Numbered from the stretch's first letter, positions 7,240-14,772 are shown. The stretch is 20,618 nucleotides of DNA from JBATTK01 sp049670505 (GCA_049670505.1 JBATTK010000124.1:1-20618); one strand, 5' to 3'. Translations and numbers: made by a program. The notes: generated by a model from the letters alone, not told the origin.

Positions 7240-7715
7240 TGGCGTATAAAATGCAAAAAATAACAATAATACCCTTTGATTCTGAATATGCCAAGGACTT
7301 CGCCCTCCTAAACATAGCATGGTTGGAAAAGTTCTTTGTGGTAGAACCACATGATGCTGAACTTATGGAGGCTTGTGAGGAAAATATCATAAACAAAGGG
7401 GGGCATATTTTCTTTGCAAAGGTAGATGAGCAAATAGTAGGCACTTTTTCATTGATCAAAGTTGAAGAACGGGTGTACGAGTTGGGAAAAATGGCCGTAT
7501 CCCCAAAATTCCAAGGGCACAAAATTGGTCAGCTACTAATGCAATACTGTGTGGATTATTCCAAAGAGAAAGGTTGGAACAAGTTGATACTATACTCCAA
7601 TACCATTTTGGAGAACGCTATTTATATTTATAGAAAATTCGGCTTTAAGGAAATCCAGATGGAAGAACATCCACCATACCAACGAGGTAATATTAAAATG
7701 GAACTCATTTTATGA
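7239..7715 (+). CDS. GNAT-family N-acetyltransferase
   Basis: 158 residues. The acetyl-CoA binding motif A is seen as LGKMAVSPKFQGHKIGQLLM (~87-106), with QGHKIG as the pyrophosphate-binding loop. Downstream, the segment NAIYIYRKFGFKEIQ is typical for motif B of small-molecule or amino-acid acetyltransferases. The ATG at 7239 overlaps the marR stop; a second ATG at 7251 would give MQKITIIPF and is also plausible. The substrate cannot be deduced. Genomic pairing with MarR suggests that it acts on the compound sensed by the regulator. Confidence 0.85.
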   Translation: MAYKMQKITIIPFDSEYAKDFALLNIAWLEKFFVVEPHDAELMEACEENIINKGGHIFFAKVDEQIVGTFSLIKVEERVYELGKMAVSPKFQGHKIGQLLMQYCVDYSKEKGWNKLILYSNTILENAIYIYRKFGFKEIQMEEHPPYQRGNIKMELIL

Positions 7716-7720
7716 TGATG

Positions 7721-7822
7721 TTACAAGTTTTCCAAAGCCTGCGGACCATAAATGATATCCTCCATGGAAACCCATAAGATCTTGACGGCTTCGTAGGTTT
7801 TGTCTATATTCGTATGATGCTC
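7721..7822 (-). pseudogene. Possible 3' relic of a lost minus-strand gene
   Basis: Between the GNAT and Rrf2 genes, the minus strand is open for 33 codons ending at a TAA (plus positions 7721-7723). The translation ends YEAVKILWVSMEDIIYGPQA then LENL and reads like the tail of a real protein. The frame is cut by a stop at 7823-7825 near the rrf2 start and has no room for a full gene. I do not recognise the protein. It may be a gene remnant or chance. Confidence 0.25.
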
Positions 7823-8227
7823 TCAAAGAAAACGAAATACGGATTAAAGGCACTTGCATTTTTGGCGAACCAAGACAATAGGGAACCTGTACAAATTGCC
7901 GAAATTGCCAAGCAGGAGAACATTTCGCAAAAATTCTTGGAGAGCATATTATTGACCTTAAGAAGAACTGGCTTATTAGGTTCTAAAAAAGGTAAAGGAG
8001 GCGGATATTATCTAATCAAGGAACCTTCTGAAATACCTATGACTACAATTATGCGCGTGTTGGAAGGCCCTATCGCCATGGTTCCCTGCGTTAGTCTCAA
8101 CTTTTATGAGAAATGTGATGATTGCCCGGATGAGGATAGCTGCTCGGTTCATAAATTAATGCTCCAAGTGAGGGATAGTGCGTTGGAAGTATATCGGAAC
8201 AATACCTTGGCCGATTTAATTGCTTAA
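7814..8227 (+). CDS. Rrf2-family transcriptional regulator, candidate regulator of the cys genes
   Basis: 137 residues. The N-terminal winged helix (MLSKKTKYGLKALAFLA, then VQIAEIAKQENISQKFLESI and the wing SKKGKGGGYYL) is typical of Rrf2 proteins such as CymR and IscR. The family start is usually MLSKKTKYG, so the ATG at 7817 may be the true one. Cys92, Cys101, Cys104 and Cys110 lie where IscR carries its cluster ligands, so Fe-S binding is possible; spacing differs from IscR (C-x8-C-x2-C-x5-C). The gene stands directly before the sulfate-reduction operon. Three matching 19-bp palindromic motifs at 8295, 8375 and 11781 are the likely targets. A CymR-like role (response to cysteine/sulfide state) is inferred from family and position. 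Confidence 0.87.
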   Translation: MMLSKKTKYGLKALAFLANQDNREPVQIAEIAKQENISQKFLESILLTLRRTGLLGSKKGKGGGYYLIKEPSEIPMTTIMRVLEGPIAMVPCVSLNFYEKCDDCPDEDSCSVHKLMLQVRDSALEVYRNNTLADLIA

Positions 8228-8294
8228 TTAAAAATCCTCAGAATCACTACAAAATCAATGTACAATCTTCAAAAAAAAGTCCGATTTATAATTA

Positions 8295-8313
8295 ATCTAC
8301 TAAAACTATAGGA
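8295..8313. promoter_or_regulatory. Predicted Rrf2 operator, distal site (weaker)
   Basis: ATCTACTAAAACTATAGGA matches the proximal motif at 8375 in 14 of 19 positions, with the right half CTATAGGA conserved. It lies 80 bp upstream of that site in the 186-bp gap before the DUF2061 gene. The rest of the gap is AT-rich with no other gene. Confidence 0.45.
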
Positions 8314-8362
8314 TAAAAGTAATATTGATGTTTTTTTAACGTCTTAGTATTGTTTTTAATTT

Positions 8363-8370
8363 TATTTTTG
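8363..8370 (+). promoter_or_regulatory. Predicted -7 promoter element for DUF2061-cysH-cysD-cysN
   Basis: TATTTTTG is a full match to TAnnTTTG. A TTG at the expected -33 distance is absent (the sequence near 8338-8346 is AACGTCTTA), so it may need an activator or be a weak promoter. Its expected start point falls within a few bases of the operator at 8375. Confidence 0.4.
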
Positions 8371-8374
8371 ATAT

Positions 8375-8393
8375 TCCTAGTAAGTCTATAGGA
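8375..8393. promoter_or_regulatory. Predicted Rrf2 operator, proximal site
   Basis: TCCTAGTAAGTCTATAGGA has perfect 5-bp inverted arms (TCCTA and TAGGA) with a 9-base spacer, just downstream of the -7 box. It shares 16 of 19 bases with the site at 11781 ahead of the sulfite reductase gene. Occupancy by the adjacent Rrf2 protein would block transcription. Confidence 0.6.
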
Positions 8394-8413
8394 TAATAAA
8401 AAAACTTTATTTC

Positions 8414-8677
8414 ATGATTGCGGACCAGTTAATTTTAAATAAGCAAACGGCTAAAAGCAGCTATAGTTCCGATAGAAAGCTGGAAAGACCTAAAAGGAGT
8501 ATTGCCAAGTCCATCAGTTGGAGAATCATTGGGACTTTGGATACCATAGTGATTTCTTGGATAGTTACCGGTACTTTGAGTCTGGCATTTTCTATAGGTC
8601 TTATAGAGCTATTTACTAAAATGGCGCTGTATTTCTTTCATGAAAGAATTTGGAATACCATTAATTGGGGTAAATAA
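8414..8677 (+). CDS. DUF2061 small membrane protein
   Basis: 87 residues. After a polar, basic N-terminus, the segment RSIAKSISWRIIGTLDTIVI begins a DUF2061 domain that ends FFHERIWNTINWGK. Two membrane helices are visible (about residues 38-54 and 56-74). The function of the family is not established. It opens the operon and lies 16 bp before cysH; no sulfate permease is encoded here, so a role in sulfate uptake or in holding the reduction enzymes at the membrane can be imagined but is not shown. The gene lies directly behind the two predicted Rrf2 operators. Confidence 0.85.
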   Translation: MIADQLILNKQTAKSSYSSDRKLERPKRSIAKSISWRIIGTLDTIVISWIVTGTLSLAFSIGLIELFTKMALYFFHERIWNTINWGK

Positions 8678-8693
8678 ATTTAAATAATAAAAA

Positions 8694-9317
8694 ATGGGTC
8701 TTTCGGAAAAAGAAATCAAGGATTTAAATGTACAGTTTGAGGGTGCTACCCCGGATGAAATCGTTTCATGGGCCATTTTATTCGGAAAAAATCCGGTAGT
8801 TACTACCAACTTTAGGCCCTATGAAGTAGCCATTCTTCACGCCGTCACGGAAGTGAAGAACACCATTCCAGTGCTGTGGTGCGACACGGGCTATAACACG
8901 CCCAACACCTATAGGCATGCCGAAGAACTGAAAACAATCTTAGGGCTCAACATTAAATTGTATGTCCCCGAACAAACAGCTTCCCATAGGGATGTTGTTA
9001 TGGGAATACCCGGAATAGATGATTCAAGGCATAGTGAATTTACGGAACAGGTAAAGTTGGAACCTTTTAGAAGGGCAATGAACGAACATAGACCGGATGT
9101 ATGGTTTACCAACCTTAGAAAAGGACAGACCGTTTTAAGGGACTCACTTGATGTTTTGAGCCTTAGTGAGAACGGTGTATTAAAAGTAAGTCCATTTTAC
9201 CATTGGAACGATGCGCAACTGGATACCTATCTAGAGGAAAGGAATTTACCTAACGAGCATATATATTTTGACCCGACAAAAGTTTTGGAAAATCGAGAAT
9301 GTGGATTGCATACCTAG
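8694..9317 (+). CDS. cysH: CysH-family (phospho)adenylylsulfate reductase, atypical short form
   Basis: 207 residues of the PAPS/APS reductase family, reducing activated sulfate to sulfite. Visible: VLWCDTGYNTPNTYRHAEEL (60-79; compare LTDTGYLFPETYR in E. coli CysH), WFTNLRKGQT, and the C-terminal ENRECGLHT with the catalytic Cys203. The only other cysteine is Cys63, so the CC...CxxC ligands of Fe-S APS reductases are missing. The E. coli-type SSSFGIQ nucleotide loop reads TTNFRPYE, and the long stretch before the final ECGLH is shortened. Whether the substrate is APS or PAPS is therefore open, and no APS kinase is encoded nearby. The operon position before cysDN makes the pathway role secure. 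Confidence 0.85.
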   Translation: MGLSEKEIKDLNVQFEGATPDEIVSWAILFGKNPVVTTNFRPYEVAILHAVTEVKNTIPVLWCDTGYNTPNTYRHAEELKTILGLNIKLYVPEQTASHRDVVMGIPGIDDSRHSEFTEQVKLEPFRRAMNEHRPDVWFTNLRKGQTVLRDSLDVLSLSENGVLKVSPFYHWNDAQLDTYLEERNLPNEHIYFDPTKVLENRECGLHT

Positions 9318-9400
9318 GGATTATCCAAAAAGGATTTAGCGTTTTCCTTTATTAGTAAAGGAGATAACCGAGAAAGAACAACAAAGAACAAAGAAAACAT

Positions 9401-10351
9401 ATGTTGGATACATTGGAAATAACAAAGGAAATACCAACAAAGGCAACCGACCTCACCTATTTAAAGGTGAATACATTGGAAAACGAGGCCATTTACATTT
9501 TTAGGGAAGTGGTTTCCCAATTTGAAAGGCCCGTATTGCTTTTTTCGGGGGGAAAGGATTCCATTACATTGGTACGCTTGGCCCAAAAAGCCTTTTATCC
9601 TGCAAAGATTCCATTTCCCTTAATGCATATAGATACCGGGCATAATTTTCCGGAGACCATTGCTTTTAGGGATAGGTTGGTAGCAGCGTTGGGAGTGGAA
9701 TTGATTGTACGGAATGTACAAGATGCCATAGATCAAGGTAAAGTAGTGGAAGAAACCGGAAAATATGCAAGTCGTAATACGTTACAGACCACCACGCTCT
9801 TGGACGCGATCGAGGAGTTTAAATTCGATGCATGTATCGGTGGGGCCCGAAGGGATGAGGAAAAAGCACGTGCTAAAGAACGCGTTTTTTCTGTCCGTGA
9901 CGATTTTGGACAGTGGGATGAAAAAAACCAACGCCCCGAACTTTTTGATATGCTCAATGGCGAAATAGAAATAGGCCAGAATGTGCGGGTGTTTCCCATA
10001 AGTAATTGGACGGAATTGGATGTTTGGAGTTACATCCAAAAAGAACAAATAGAAATCCCATCCATTTATTTTGCACACCAACGCGCTGTTTTTATGAGGG
10101 ACGGACTTATTTGGTCCGCGGAAGATGAGGTAGTTTTCAGGTCGGAAGATGAGGTGGTAGAAGAGCGTATGGTACGTTTCAGGACGGTCGGCGATATGTC
10201 TTGTACAGCGGCAGTGCTATCCTATGCCGATACCATTGATAAGGTAGTAGCGGAAATTCGGGATTCTAAAATCTCCGAGCGTGGTGCACGTATCGATGAC
10301 AAGCGATCCGAAGCCGCTATGGAAAAACGTAAACAACAAGGATATTTTTAA
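9401..10351 (+). CDS. cysD: Sulfate adenylyltransferase subunit 2 (CysD)
   Basis: 316 residues, slightly longer than E. coli CysD (302) because of an N-terminal extension. The PP-loop ATP pyrophosphatase motif LLFSGGKDSITLVRLA has SGGKDS at 49-54, and MHIDTGHNFPE, GGARRDEEKARAKER and the C-terminal EKRKQQGYF are family hallmarks. With CysN it forms APS from ATP and sulfate, GTP hydrolysis driving the reaction. It follows cysH after 83 bp, which contain a small hairpin (TCCTTTA 9345-9351 with TAAAGGA 9356-9362). The run of charged codons EDEVVFRSEDEVV (~242-254) contains a short internal near-repeat but stays in frame. Confidence 0.95.
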   Translation: MLDTLEITKEIPTKATDLTYLKVNTLENEAIYIFREVVSQFERPVLLFSGGKDSITLVRLAQKAFYPAKIPFPLMHIDTGHNFPETIAFRDRLVAALGVELIVRNVQDAIDQGKVVEETGKYASRNTLQTTTLLDAIEEFKFDACIGGARRDEEKARAKERVFSVRDDFGQWDEKNQRPELFDMLNGEIEIGQNVRVFPISNWTELDVWSYIQKEQIEIPSIYFAHQRAVFMRDGLIWSAEDEVVFRSEDEVVEERMVRFRTVGDMSCTAAVLSYADTIDKVVAEIRDSKISERGARIDDKRSEAAMEKRKQQGYF

Positions 10352-10418
10352 GCTCCCTGAGTTCTAGGGATGGAATAAAGGAATGGCAACATAAATTAAT
10401 AATAAATTTAAAATAACT

Positions 10419-10461
10419 CCGAGCAAGAGTTACTCCCCTTTGGGAAGGCTAGGAGAGACTT
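10419..10461. repeat. Repeat-like leader of cysN (CTCCCCTTTGGG type)
   Basis: ACTCCCCTTTGGGAAGGCTA (10432-10451) followed by GGAGAGACT resembles a palindromic intergenic repeat that I recall as frequent in Bacteroidota (CTCCCCTTTGGGGA...). Inner arms CCC/GGG and outer arms CTCC (10433-10436) with GGAG (10452-10455) can pair. It ends at the cysN start codon. The 13-mer CGAGCAAGAGTTA just before it (10420) recurs inside cysN at 10697. Confidence 0.4.
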
Positions 10462-11709
10462 ATGGAAGTATTAAAAATAGCAACGGCAGGAAGTGTAGAC
10501 GATGGTAAAAGTACTTTGATCGGAAGGTTGCTCTATGACACAAAATCACTTACGGACGATAAGTTGGAGGCCATTAGGAAAAGTAGCGAACAGCGAGGCT
10601 ACGATTATCTGGACTTTTCCTTGGCGACCGATGGTCTTGTGGCAGAAAGGGAACAGGGCATCACCATAGATGTGGCCCATATCTATTTTTCTACCTCGAG
10701 CAAGAGTTATATTATAGCGGATACTCCCGGTCATGTAGAATACACAAGGAATATGGTTACCGGGGCATCTACCTCACAAGTAGCCATCATCCTAGTAGAT
10801 GCAAGAAACGGGGTCATAGCACAGACTTATCGTCATTTTTTCATTAATAACCTGCTTCGGGTAAAAGACGTAATCGTAGCGGTGAATAAAATGGATCTGG
10901 TCAATTATTCAGAAGCGGTTTTCAATGAGATCAAGCGGGATTTTGAAGCATTGAATAATAAAAGCACCTATAAAGAACAACAACTTAGTTATATACCGGT
11001 AAGTGCATTACAGGGTGATAATATAGTGGAAAGGACGGACGCTATGCCCTGGTATGACGGGGATACAATTTTAGGGCACTTGGAACAATTGGGAGCATCC
11101 GATGTATACGATGGAGGACAGGTACGTTTTCCCGTCCAGACGGTCATACGCCCCAAAACCGATGAATTCCATGATTTTCGAGGATATGCCGGAAAGATTT
11201 ATGGAGGTAGTCTAAAAGTAGGGGATAGTGTAACCGTACTTCCTTCCTTGACAACATCAAAAATTAAGGATATCCATTTTTTTGATAAGACCTATGATGT
11301 TGCCGTAGCGGGGAGTTCTGTAAACATTACCTTGGAAGATGATATTAATATTACAAGAGGGGATATGCTGGTAAAGACCGGCGAACTTCCAAAAGTTGAA
11401 AAAGAAATTAATGCGACGGTCTGCTGGATGGATAGCAAACAATTACAATCGGGCGCCAAATATATGGTGCATCATACAACAAATCGGGTATTATCAAAAA
11501 TTGATACCATACATCATGTAATGACCACCGATTTTTCGGGACAAATGGATTCGGACAATAAGTTGGCATTGAACGAAATTGGAGAGGTCCGTATAAGATT
11601 GAGTAAGCAGATTTACCATGACGCCTATACAGACAATAAATTCAATGGTAGCTTTATTTTGGTGGATACCCAGACCAATGCAACGGCGGGAGTAGGATTT
11701 ATACACTAA
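10462..11709 (+). CDS. cysN: Sulfate adenylyltransferase subunit 1, GTPase (CysN)
   Basis: 415 residues. EF-Tu-like GTPase: P-loop GSVDDGKST (10-18), EREQGITID switch region, DTPGH (87-91) and NKMD (142-145), followed by the two beta-barrel domains. It is shorter than E. coli CysN (475) and has no C-terminal APS kinase (CysC) domain. It activates the CysD-catalysed formation of APS. The gap to cysD is 110 bp, long for an operon, and carries hairpin-forming sequence (CCCT 10356-10359 with AGGG 10367-10370, and the repeat at 10419). The gene ends 105 bp before sulfite reductase. Confidence 0.95.
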   Translation: MEVLKIATAGSVDDGKSTLIGRLLYDTKSLTDDKLEAIRKSSEQRGYDYLDFSLATDGLVAEREQGITIDVAHIYFSTSSKSYIIADTPGHVEYTRNMVTGASTSQVAIILVDARNGVIAQTYRHFFINNLLRVKDVIVAVNKMDLVNYSEAVFNEIKRDFEALNNKSTYKEQQLSYIPVSALQGDNIVERTDAMPWYDGDTILGHLEQLGASDVYDGGQVRFPVQTVIRPKTDEFHDFRGYAGKIYGGSLKVGDSVTVLPSLTTSKIKDIHFFDKTYDVAVAGSSVNITLEDDINITRGDMLVKTGELPKVEKEINATVCWMDSKQLQSGAKYMVHHTTNRVLSKIDTIHHVMTTDFSGQMDSDNKLALNEIGEVRIRLSKQIYHDAYTDNKFNGSFILVDTQTNATAGVGFIH

Positions 11710-11780
11710 CACTAATAGGCCAATAGCTCCTTTTAATGGGCACATGGAAGTAGATTTTTAAGAAAATGTTCAGTTTAATA

Positions 11781-11799
11781 TCCTATTAAATCCATAGGA
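11781..11799. promoter_or_regulatory. Predicted Rrf2 operator ahead of sulfite reductase
   Basis: TCCTATTAAATCCATAGGA has the same TCCTA-n9-TAGGA arms as the site at 8375 and lies 15 bases before the start of the sulfite reductase gene. A partial -7 box TAGATTTT is present at 11751-11758. Its presence suggests a second Rrf2-controlled transcription start, so the sulfite reductase genes need not depend on read-through from cysN. Confidence 0.6.
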
Positions 11800-11814
11800 A
11801 TAATAAATAAATAG

Positions 11815-13905
11815 ATGCAAAGCTTTAGAACAGAAATAGAGGACCCGGTAGTAGCGAAGGATATCATTGAATTGGAGGCTAAAATCCGTCAATTCAAGGA
11901 AGGCAAGTTGGATGAAGAAAAATTCAGGAGCCTACGATTGGCAAGGGGCGTATATGGGCAAAGGCAGGAAGGCGTTCAAATGATCCGTATTAAACTGCCT
12001 TATGGAAAAGTGACCTCAAATCAATTAAGGAGAATCTGTGATGTTTCCGATGAGTATTCTACGGGACGTTTGCATATAACCACGCGTCAGGATATTCAGA
12101 TACACTATGTGGATTTAGATCGTACACCGGAGCTTTGGGCCCAATTGGAGAAAGATGATGTTACCCTTCGCGAAGCTTGCGGAAATACGGTCCGTAACGT
12201 CACGGCCAGTGAAACTGCCGGGATAGATGTTGATGAACCTTTTGATGTATCTCCCTACGCACATGCATTGTTCCAGTATTTTTTACGGAACCCTATTAGT
12301 CAGGAAATGGGCAGAAAATTTAAGGTTTCCTTTTCTGCTAGTGATGCGGATACCGGATTATCCTATATGCACGATTTAGGGTTTATAGCTAAAATTGAAA
12401 ATGGTGTACGAGGTTTTAAAGTAATGCTGGGAGGTGGCTTGGGATCTCAACCAAGACATGCCGATGAATTATACGGTTTTTTACCTTCGGATAAGATCAT
12501 TCCTTTAATGGATGCCGTAATACGGGTATTCGATCGTTATGGAGAACGTAAGAGTAGAGCCAAGGCACGTATGAAATTCTTGGTGAAGGATGTTGGATTG
12601 GAAGGATTCAAAAAATTACTGGAGGAAGTACAGGCAGCGGTACCACATACATCATATCCTATTGATTTTGAAGGGTATCCCAAGGTAAAAATAGCACAAG
12701 TTGTAAAACCAGAGGTGGCTATTGAAAATGAAGCTGCGTTCGCGGCATGGAAATCCACCAATTTGGTGCCACAAAAACAGAAGGGCTATTTGGCTATCGG
12801 CATCAAGGTATTATTAGGGGATTTTTATACGGATAAAGCAAGGCTTCTAGCGGATTTAGTAGAAACATATGCCGCTGGGGAATTACGATTATCACTCCGT
12901 CAAAACATATTGATCCCCTATGTAAAGGAAGAATTGGTGCCTTTCTTTTATACGGAATTGCAGAAATTGGGTTTTGTGGAGGCAGGATATAACAAAGCGT
13001 TGGACATTACGGCCTGTCCGGGAACGGATACCTGTAATTTAGGTATTGCCAGCAGTACCGGAATTGCGGATGAATTGGAAAGGGTGATTAAAGCGGAATA
13101 TCCACAGTATATCAATAATACCGATGTGGTCATTAAGATCAGCGGTTGTATGAACGCATGTGGGCAGCATAATATGGCCCATATCGGTTTTCAGGGAATG
13201 TCCATTCGGACAAAGGACAAATTGGTAGCGCCCGCCCTTCAGGTTCTGTTGGGAGGAGGAAATATAGGTAACGGACAGGGGCGTTTTGCGGATAAGGTGA
13301 TAAAAGTGCCTAGCAAAAGGGGACCTGAGGCCTTACGATTGATCCTAAACGATTTTGAAGCCAACGGTAATGGCTCCGGTTATATGGACTATTATGCGGA
13401 AAAGGGCGAACATTATTTTTATAATTTTTTAAAGCCTTTGGCCAATATTGAAAATTTAACCCAAGAGGATTTTATTGATTGGGGAAATACCGAAAAGTAT
13501 GAAAAAGCTATAGGAATAGGTGAATGTGCCGGTGTGGTCATCGATTTGATCGCTACCCTTTTATTCGAAAGTGAGGAAAAAATTGAGAATGCCCGATCGG
13601 CATTTGCAGCGGAGAAATGGGCGGCGAGTATTTACCATTCCTATTCCTCCATGGTGAATTCCGCCAAGGCCTTGTTAACGGCGGAAAATAAGAAGACCAA
13701 CACCCAGGCAGGTATTATCAAGAGTTTTGATGAGGTTTTCATAGCACCGGGTCGCATAGACCTGGAAGGTACCTTTGAGACCTTGGCCCTCCAATTAAAT
13801 AAAAACAAACCTACGGAAGCATTTGCCAAGAATTATTTGTTGGATGCACAACGGTTTTTGAAAAAAGTAGAAGCGTACAGAACGCAGGAACTAGTAGAAG
13901 CTTAG
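11815..13905 (+). CDS. Ferredoxin-type sulfite reductase hemoprotein with C-terminal HEPN-like domain
   Basis: 696 residues. Residues ~1-550 show the duplicated nitrite/sulfite reductase plan: RQEGVQMIRIKLPYG (first half), GRLHITTRQDIQIHYVDL (siroheme contact), second half LRLSLRQNILIP, and the siroheme-4Fe4S ligands Cys401, Cys407 (TACPGTDTCNLG) and Cys445, Cys449 (SGCMNACGQ). It should reduce sulfite to sulfide with six electrons. No CysJ flavoprotein is present; the ferredoxin-NADP reductase two genes on is a plausible electron route. Residues ~560-696 are an extra helical region (KWAASIYHSYSSMVNSAKAL) resembling HEPN domains; the RNase motif RxxxxH of toxic HEPN proteins is not seen. A nitrite substrate cannot be excluded from sequence, but context (cysHDN upstream, SUMT downstream) favours sulfite. 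Confidence 0.9.
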   Translation: MQSFRTEIEDPVVAKDIIELEAKIRQFKEGKLDEEKFRSLRLARGVYGQRQEGVQMIRIKLPYGKVTSNQLRRICDVSDEYSTGRLHITTRQDIQIHYVDLDRTPELWAQLEKDDVTLREACGNTVRNVTASETAGIDVDEPFDVSPYAHALFQYFLRNPISQEMGRKFKVSFSASDADTGLSYMHDLGFIAKIENGVRGFKVMLGGGLGSQPRHADELYGFLPSDKIIPLMDAVIRVFDRYGERKSRAKARMKFLVKDVGLEGFKKLLEEVQAAVPHTSYPIDFEGYPKVKIAQVVKPEVAIENEAAFAAWKSTNLVPQKQKGYLAIGIKVLLGDFYTDKARLLADLVETYAAGELRLSLRQNILIPYVKEELVPFFYTELQKLGFVEAGYNKALDITACPGTDTCNLGIASSTGIADELERVIKAEYPQYINNTDVVIKISGCMNACGQHNMAHIGFQGMSIRTKDKLVAPALQVLLGGGNIGNGQGRFADKVIKVPSKRGPEALRLILNDFEANGNGSGYMDYYAEKGEHYFYNFLKPLANIENLTQEDFIDWGNTEKYEKAIGIGECAGVVIDLIATLLFESEEKIENARSAFAAEKWAASIYHSYSSMVNSAKALLTAENKKTNTQAGIIKSFDEVFIAPGRIDLEGTFETLALQLNKNKPTEAFAKNYLLDAQRFLKKVEAYRTQELVEA

Positions 13906-14772
13906 ATGATGAAAGAATTTAATACCTATAGAAAAGACATCTCCAGCCGAGCAGGAATTCCTCCTGTAGGGGAAAGAGGATTATTAACGGTGGTGGGTGC
14001 CGGGCCTGGCGATGTGGAGCTTATCACTATAAAGGCGATTAGGGCCTTGGCGAGTGCCGATGTGGTTTTGTACGATGCATTGGTAAATCCTGAATTGTTG
14101 GATTATGCCCCAAAAGCGGAACATATTTATGTAGGCAAGCGTAAAGGTTGCTATGCCTATCAGCAAGAGCAGATCAATGAATTGATCGTTAGCAGGGCCA
14201 GAACGCATGGACATGTAGTTCGTTTAAAAGGGGGAGATCCCTTTGTTTTTGGAAGAGGTGCGGAAGAAATGGAATATGCCAAAAAATATGGACTCGAGGT
14301 GGAGATGGTTCCGGGAATATCTTCATCCTTGGCGGTTCCGGCAGCTCAGCATATTCCAGTAACGAAAAGGGGTTCGGCGGAGAGTTTTTGGGTTATTACA
14401 GGTACTACCAAAGCGCACAAATTATCCACGGATGTTCAATTAGCGGCCAAATCAAATGCCACCGTGGTTATTCTTATGGGAATGGGCAAGCTCTCCGAGA
14501 TTGTGGAACTTTTTAAAGAAGAGGGAAAGTCGGAAACCCCTATTGCCATTATTCAAAATGGTACCCGGGATAATGAAAAAATCGGTGTTGGAACCATACG
14601 AACCATAGAAGCGAAAGTGAAGAAGCAAGGATTGGCCAATCCGGCCATCATTATTATAGGGGAAGTGGTAAACCATAGGACATCGCTTTTGGATGCGGCC
14701 CATGCGTATAAAATAGAAGAAGAAATTAAACGAAATAATAATACCGTCATCTTGAGCGGAGCCGAAAGATAG
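13906..14772 (+). CDS. cobA: Uroporphyrinogen-III C-methyltransferase (SUMT)
   Basis: 288 residues. SAM-dependent methylase making precorrin-2, the first step to siroheme, the cofactor of the upstream sulfite reductase. Motifs: VVGAGPGDVELITIKA (29-44), YDALVNPELL, VRLKGGDPFVFGRG (105-118), VPGISSSLAVPA and a late QNGTRDNEKI. The ATG pair at 13906/13909 follows directly on the sulfite reductase TAG, so the two are tightly coupled. No precorrin-2 dehydrogenase/ferrochelatase domain is attached and none is encoded nearby. The last codons (about TVILSGAER) and the stop lie inside a sequence resembling a dispersed palindromic half-repeat (14745-14774). The symbol cobA is the usual name for stand-alone SUMT. 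Confidence 0.93.
   Translation: MMKEFNTYRKDISSRAGIPPVGERGLLTVVGAGPGDVELITIKAIRALASADVVLYDALVNPELLDYAPKAEHIYVGKRKGCYAYQQEQINELIVSRARTHGHVVRLKGGDPFVFGRGAEEMEYAKKYGLEVEMVPGISSSLAVPAAQHIPVTKRGSAESFWVITGTTKAHKLSTDVQLAAKSNATVVILMGMGKLSEIVELFKEEGKSETPIAIIQNGTRDNEKIGVGTIRTIEAKVKKQGLANPAIIIIGEVVNHRTSLLDAAHAYKIEEEIKRNNNTVILSGAER

Noticed and set aside
10134..10160. Near-repeat of EDEVV codons in cysD as a duplication or error
   Set aside because: It stays in frame and the charged segment is normal for CysD; no sign of disruption.
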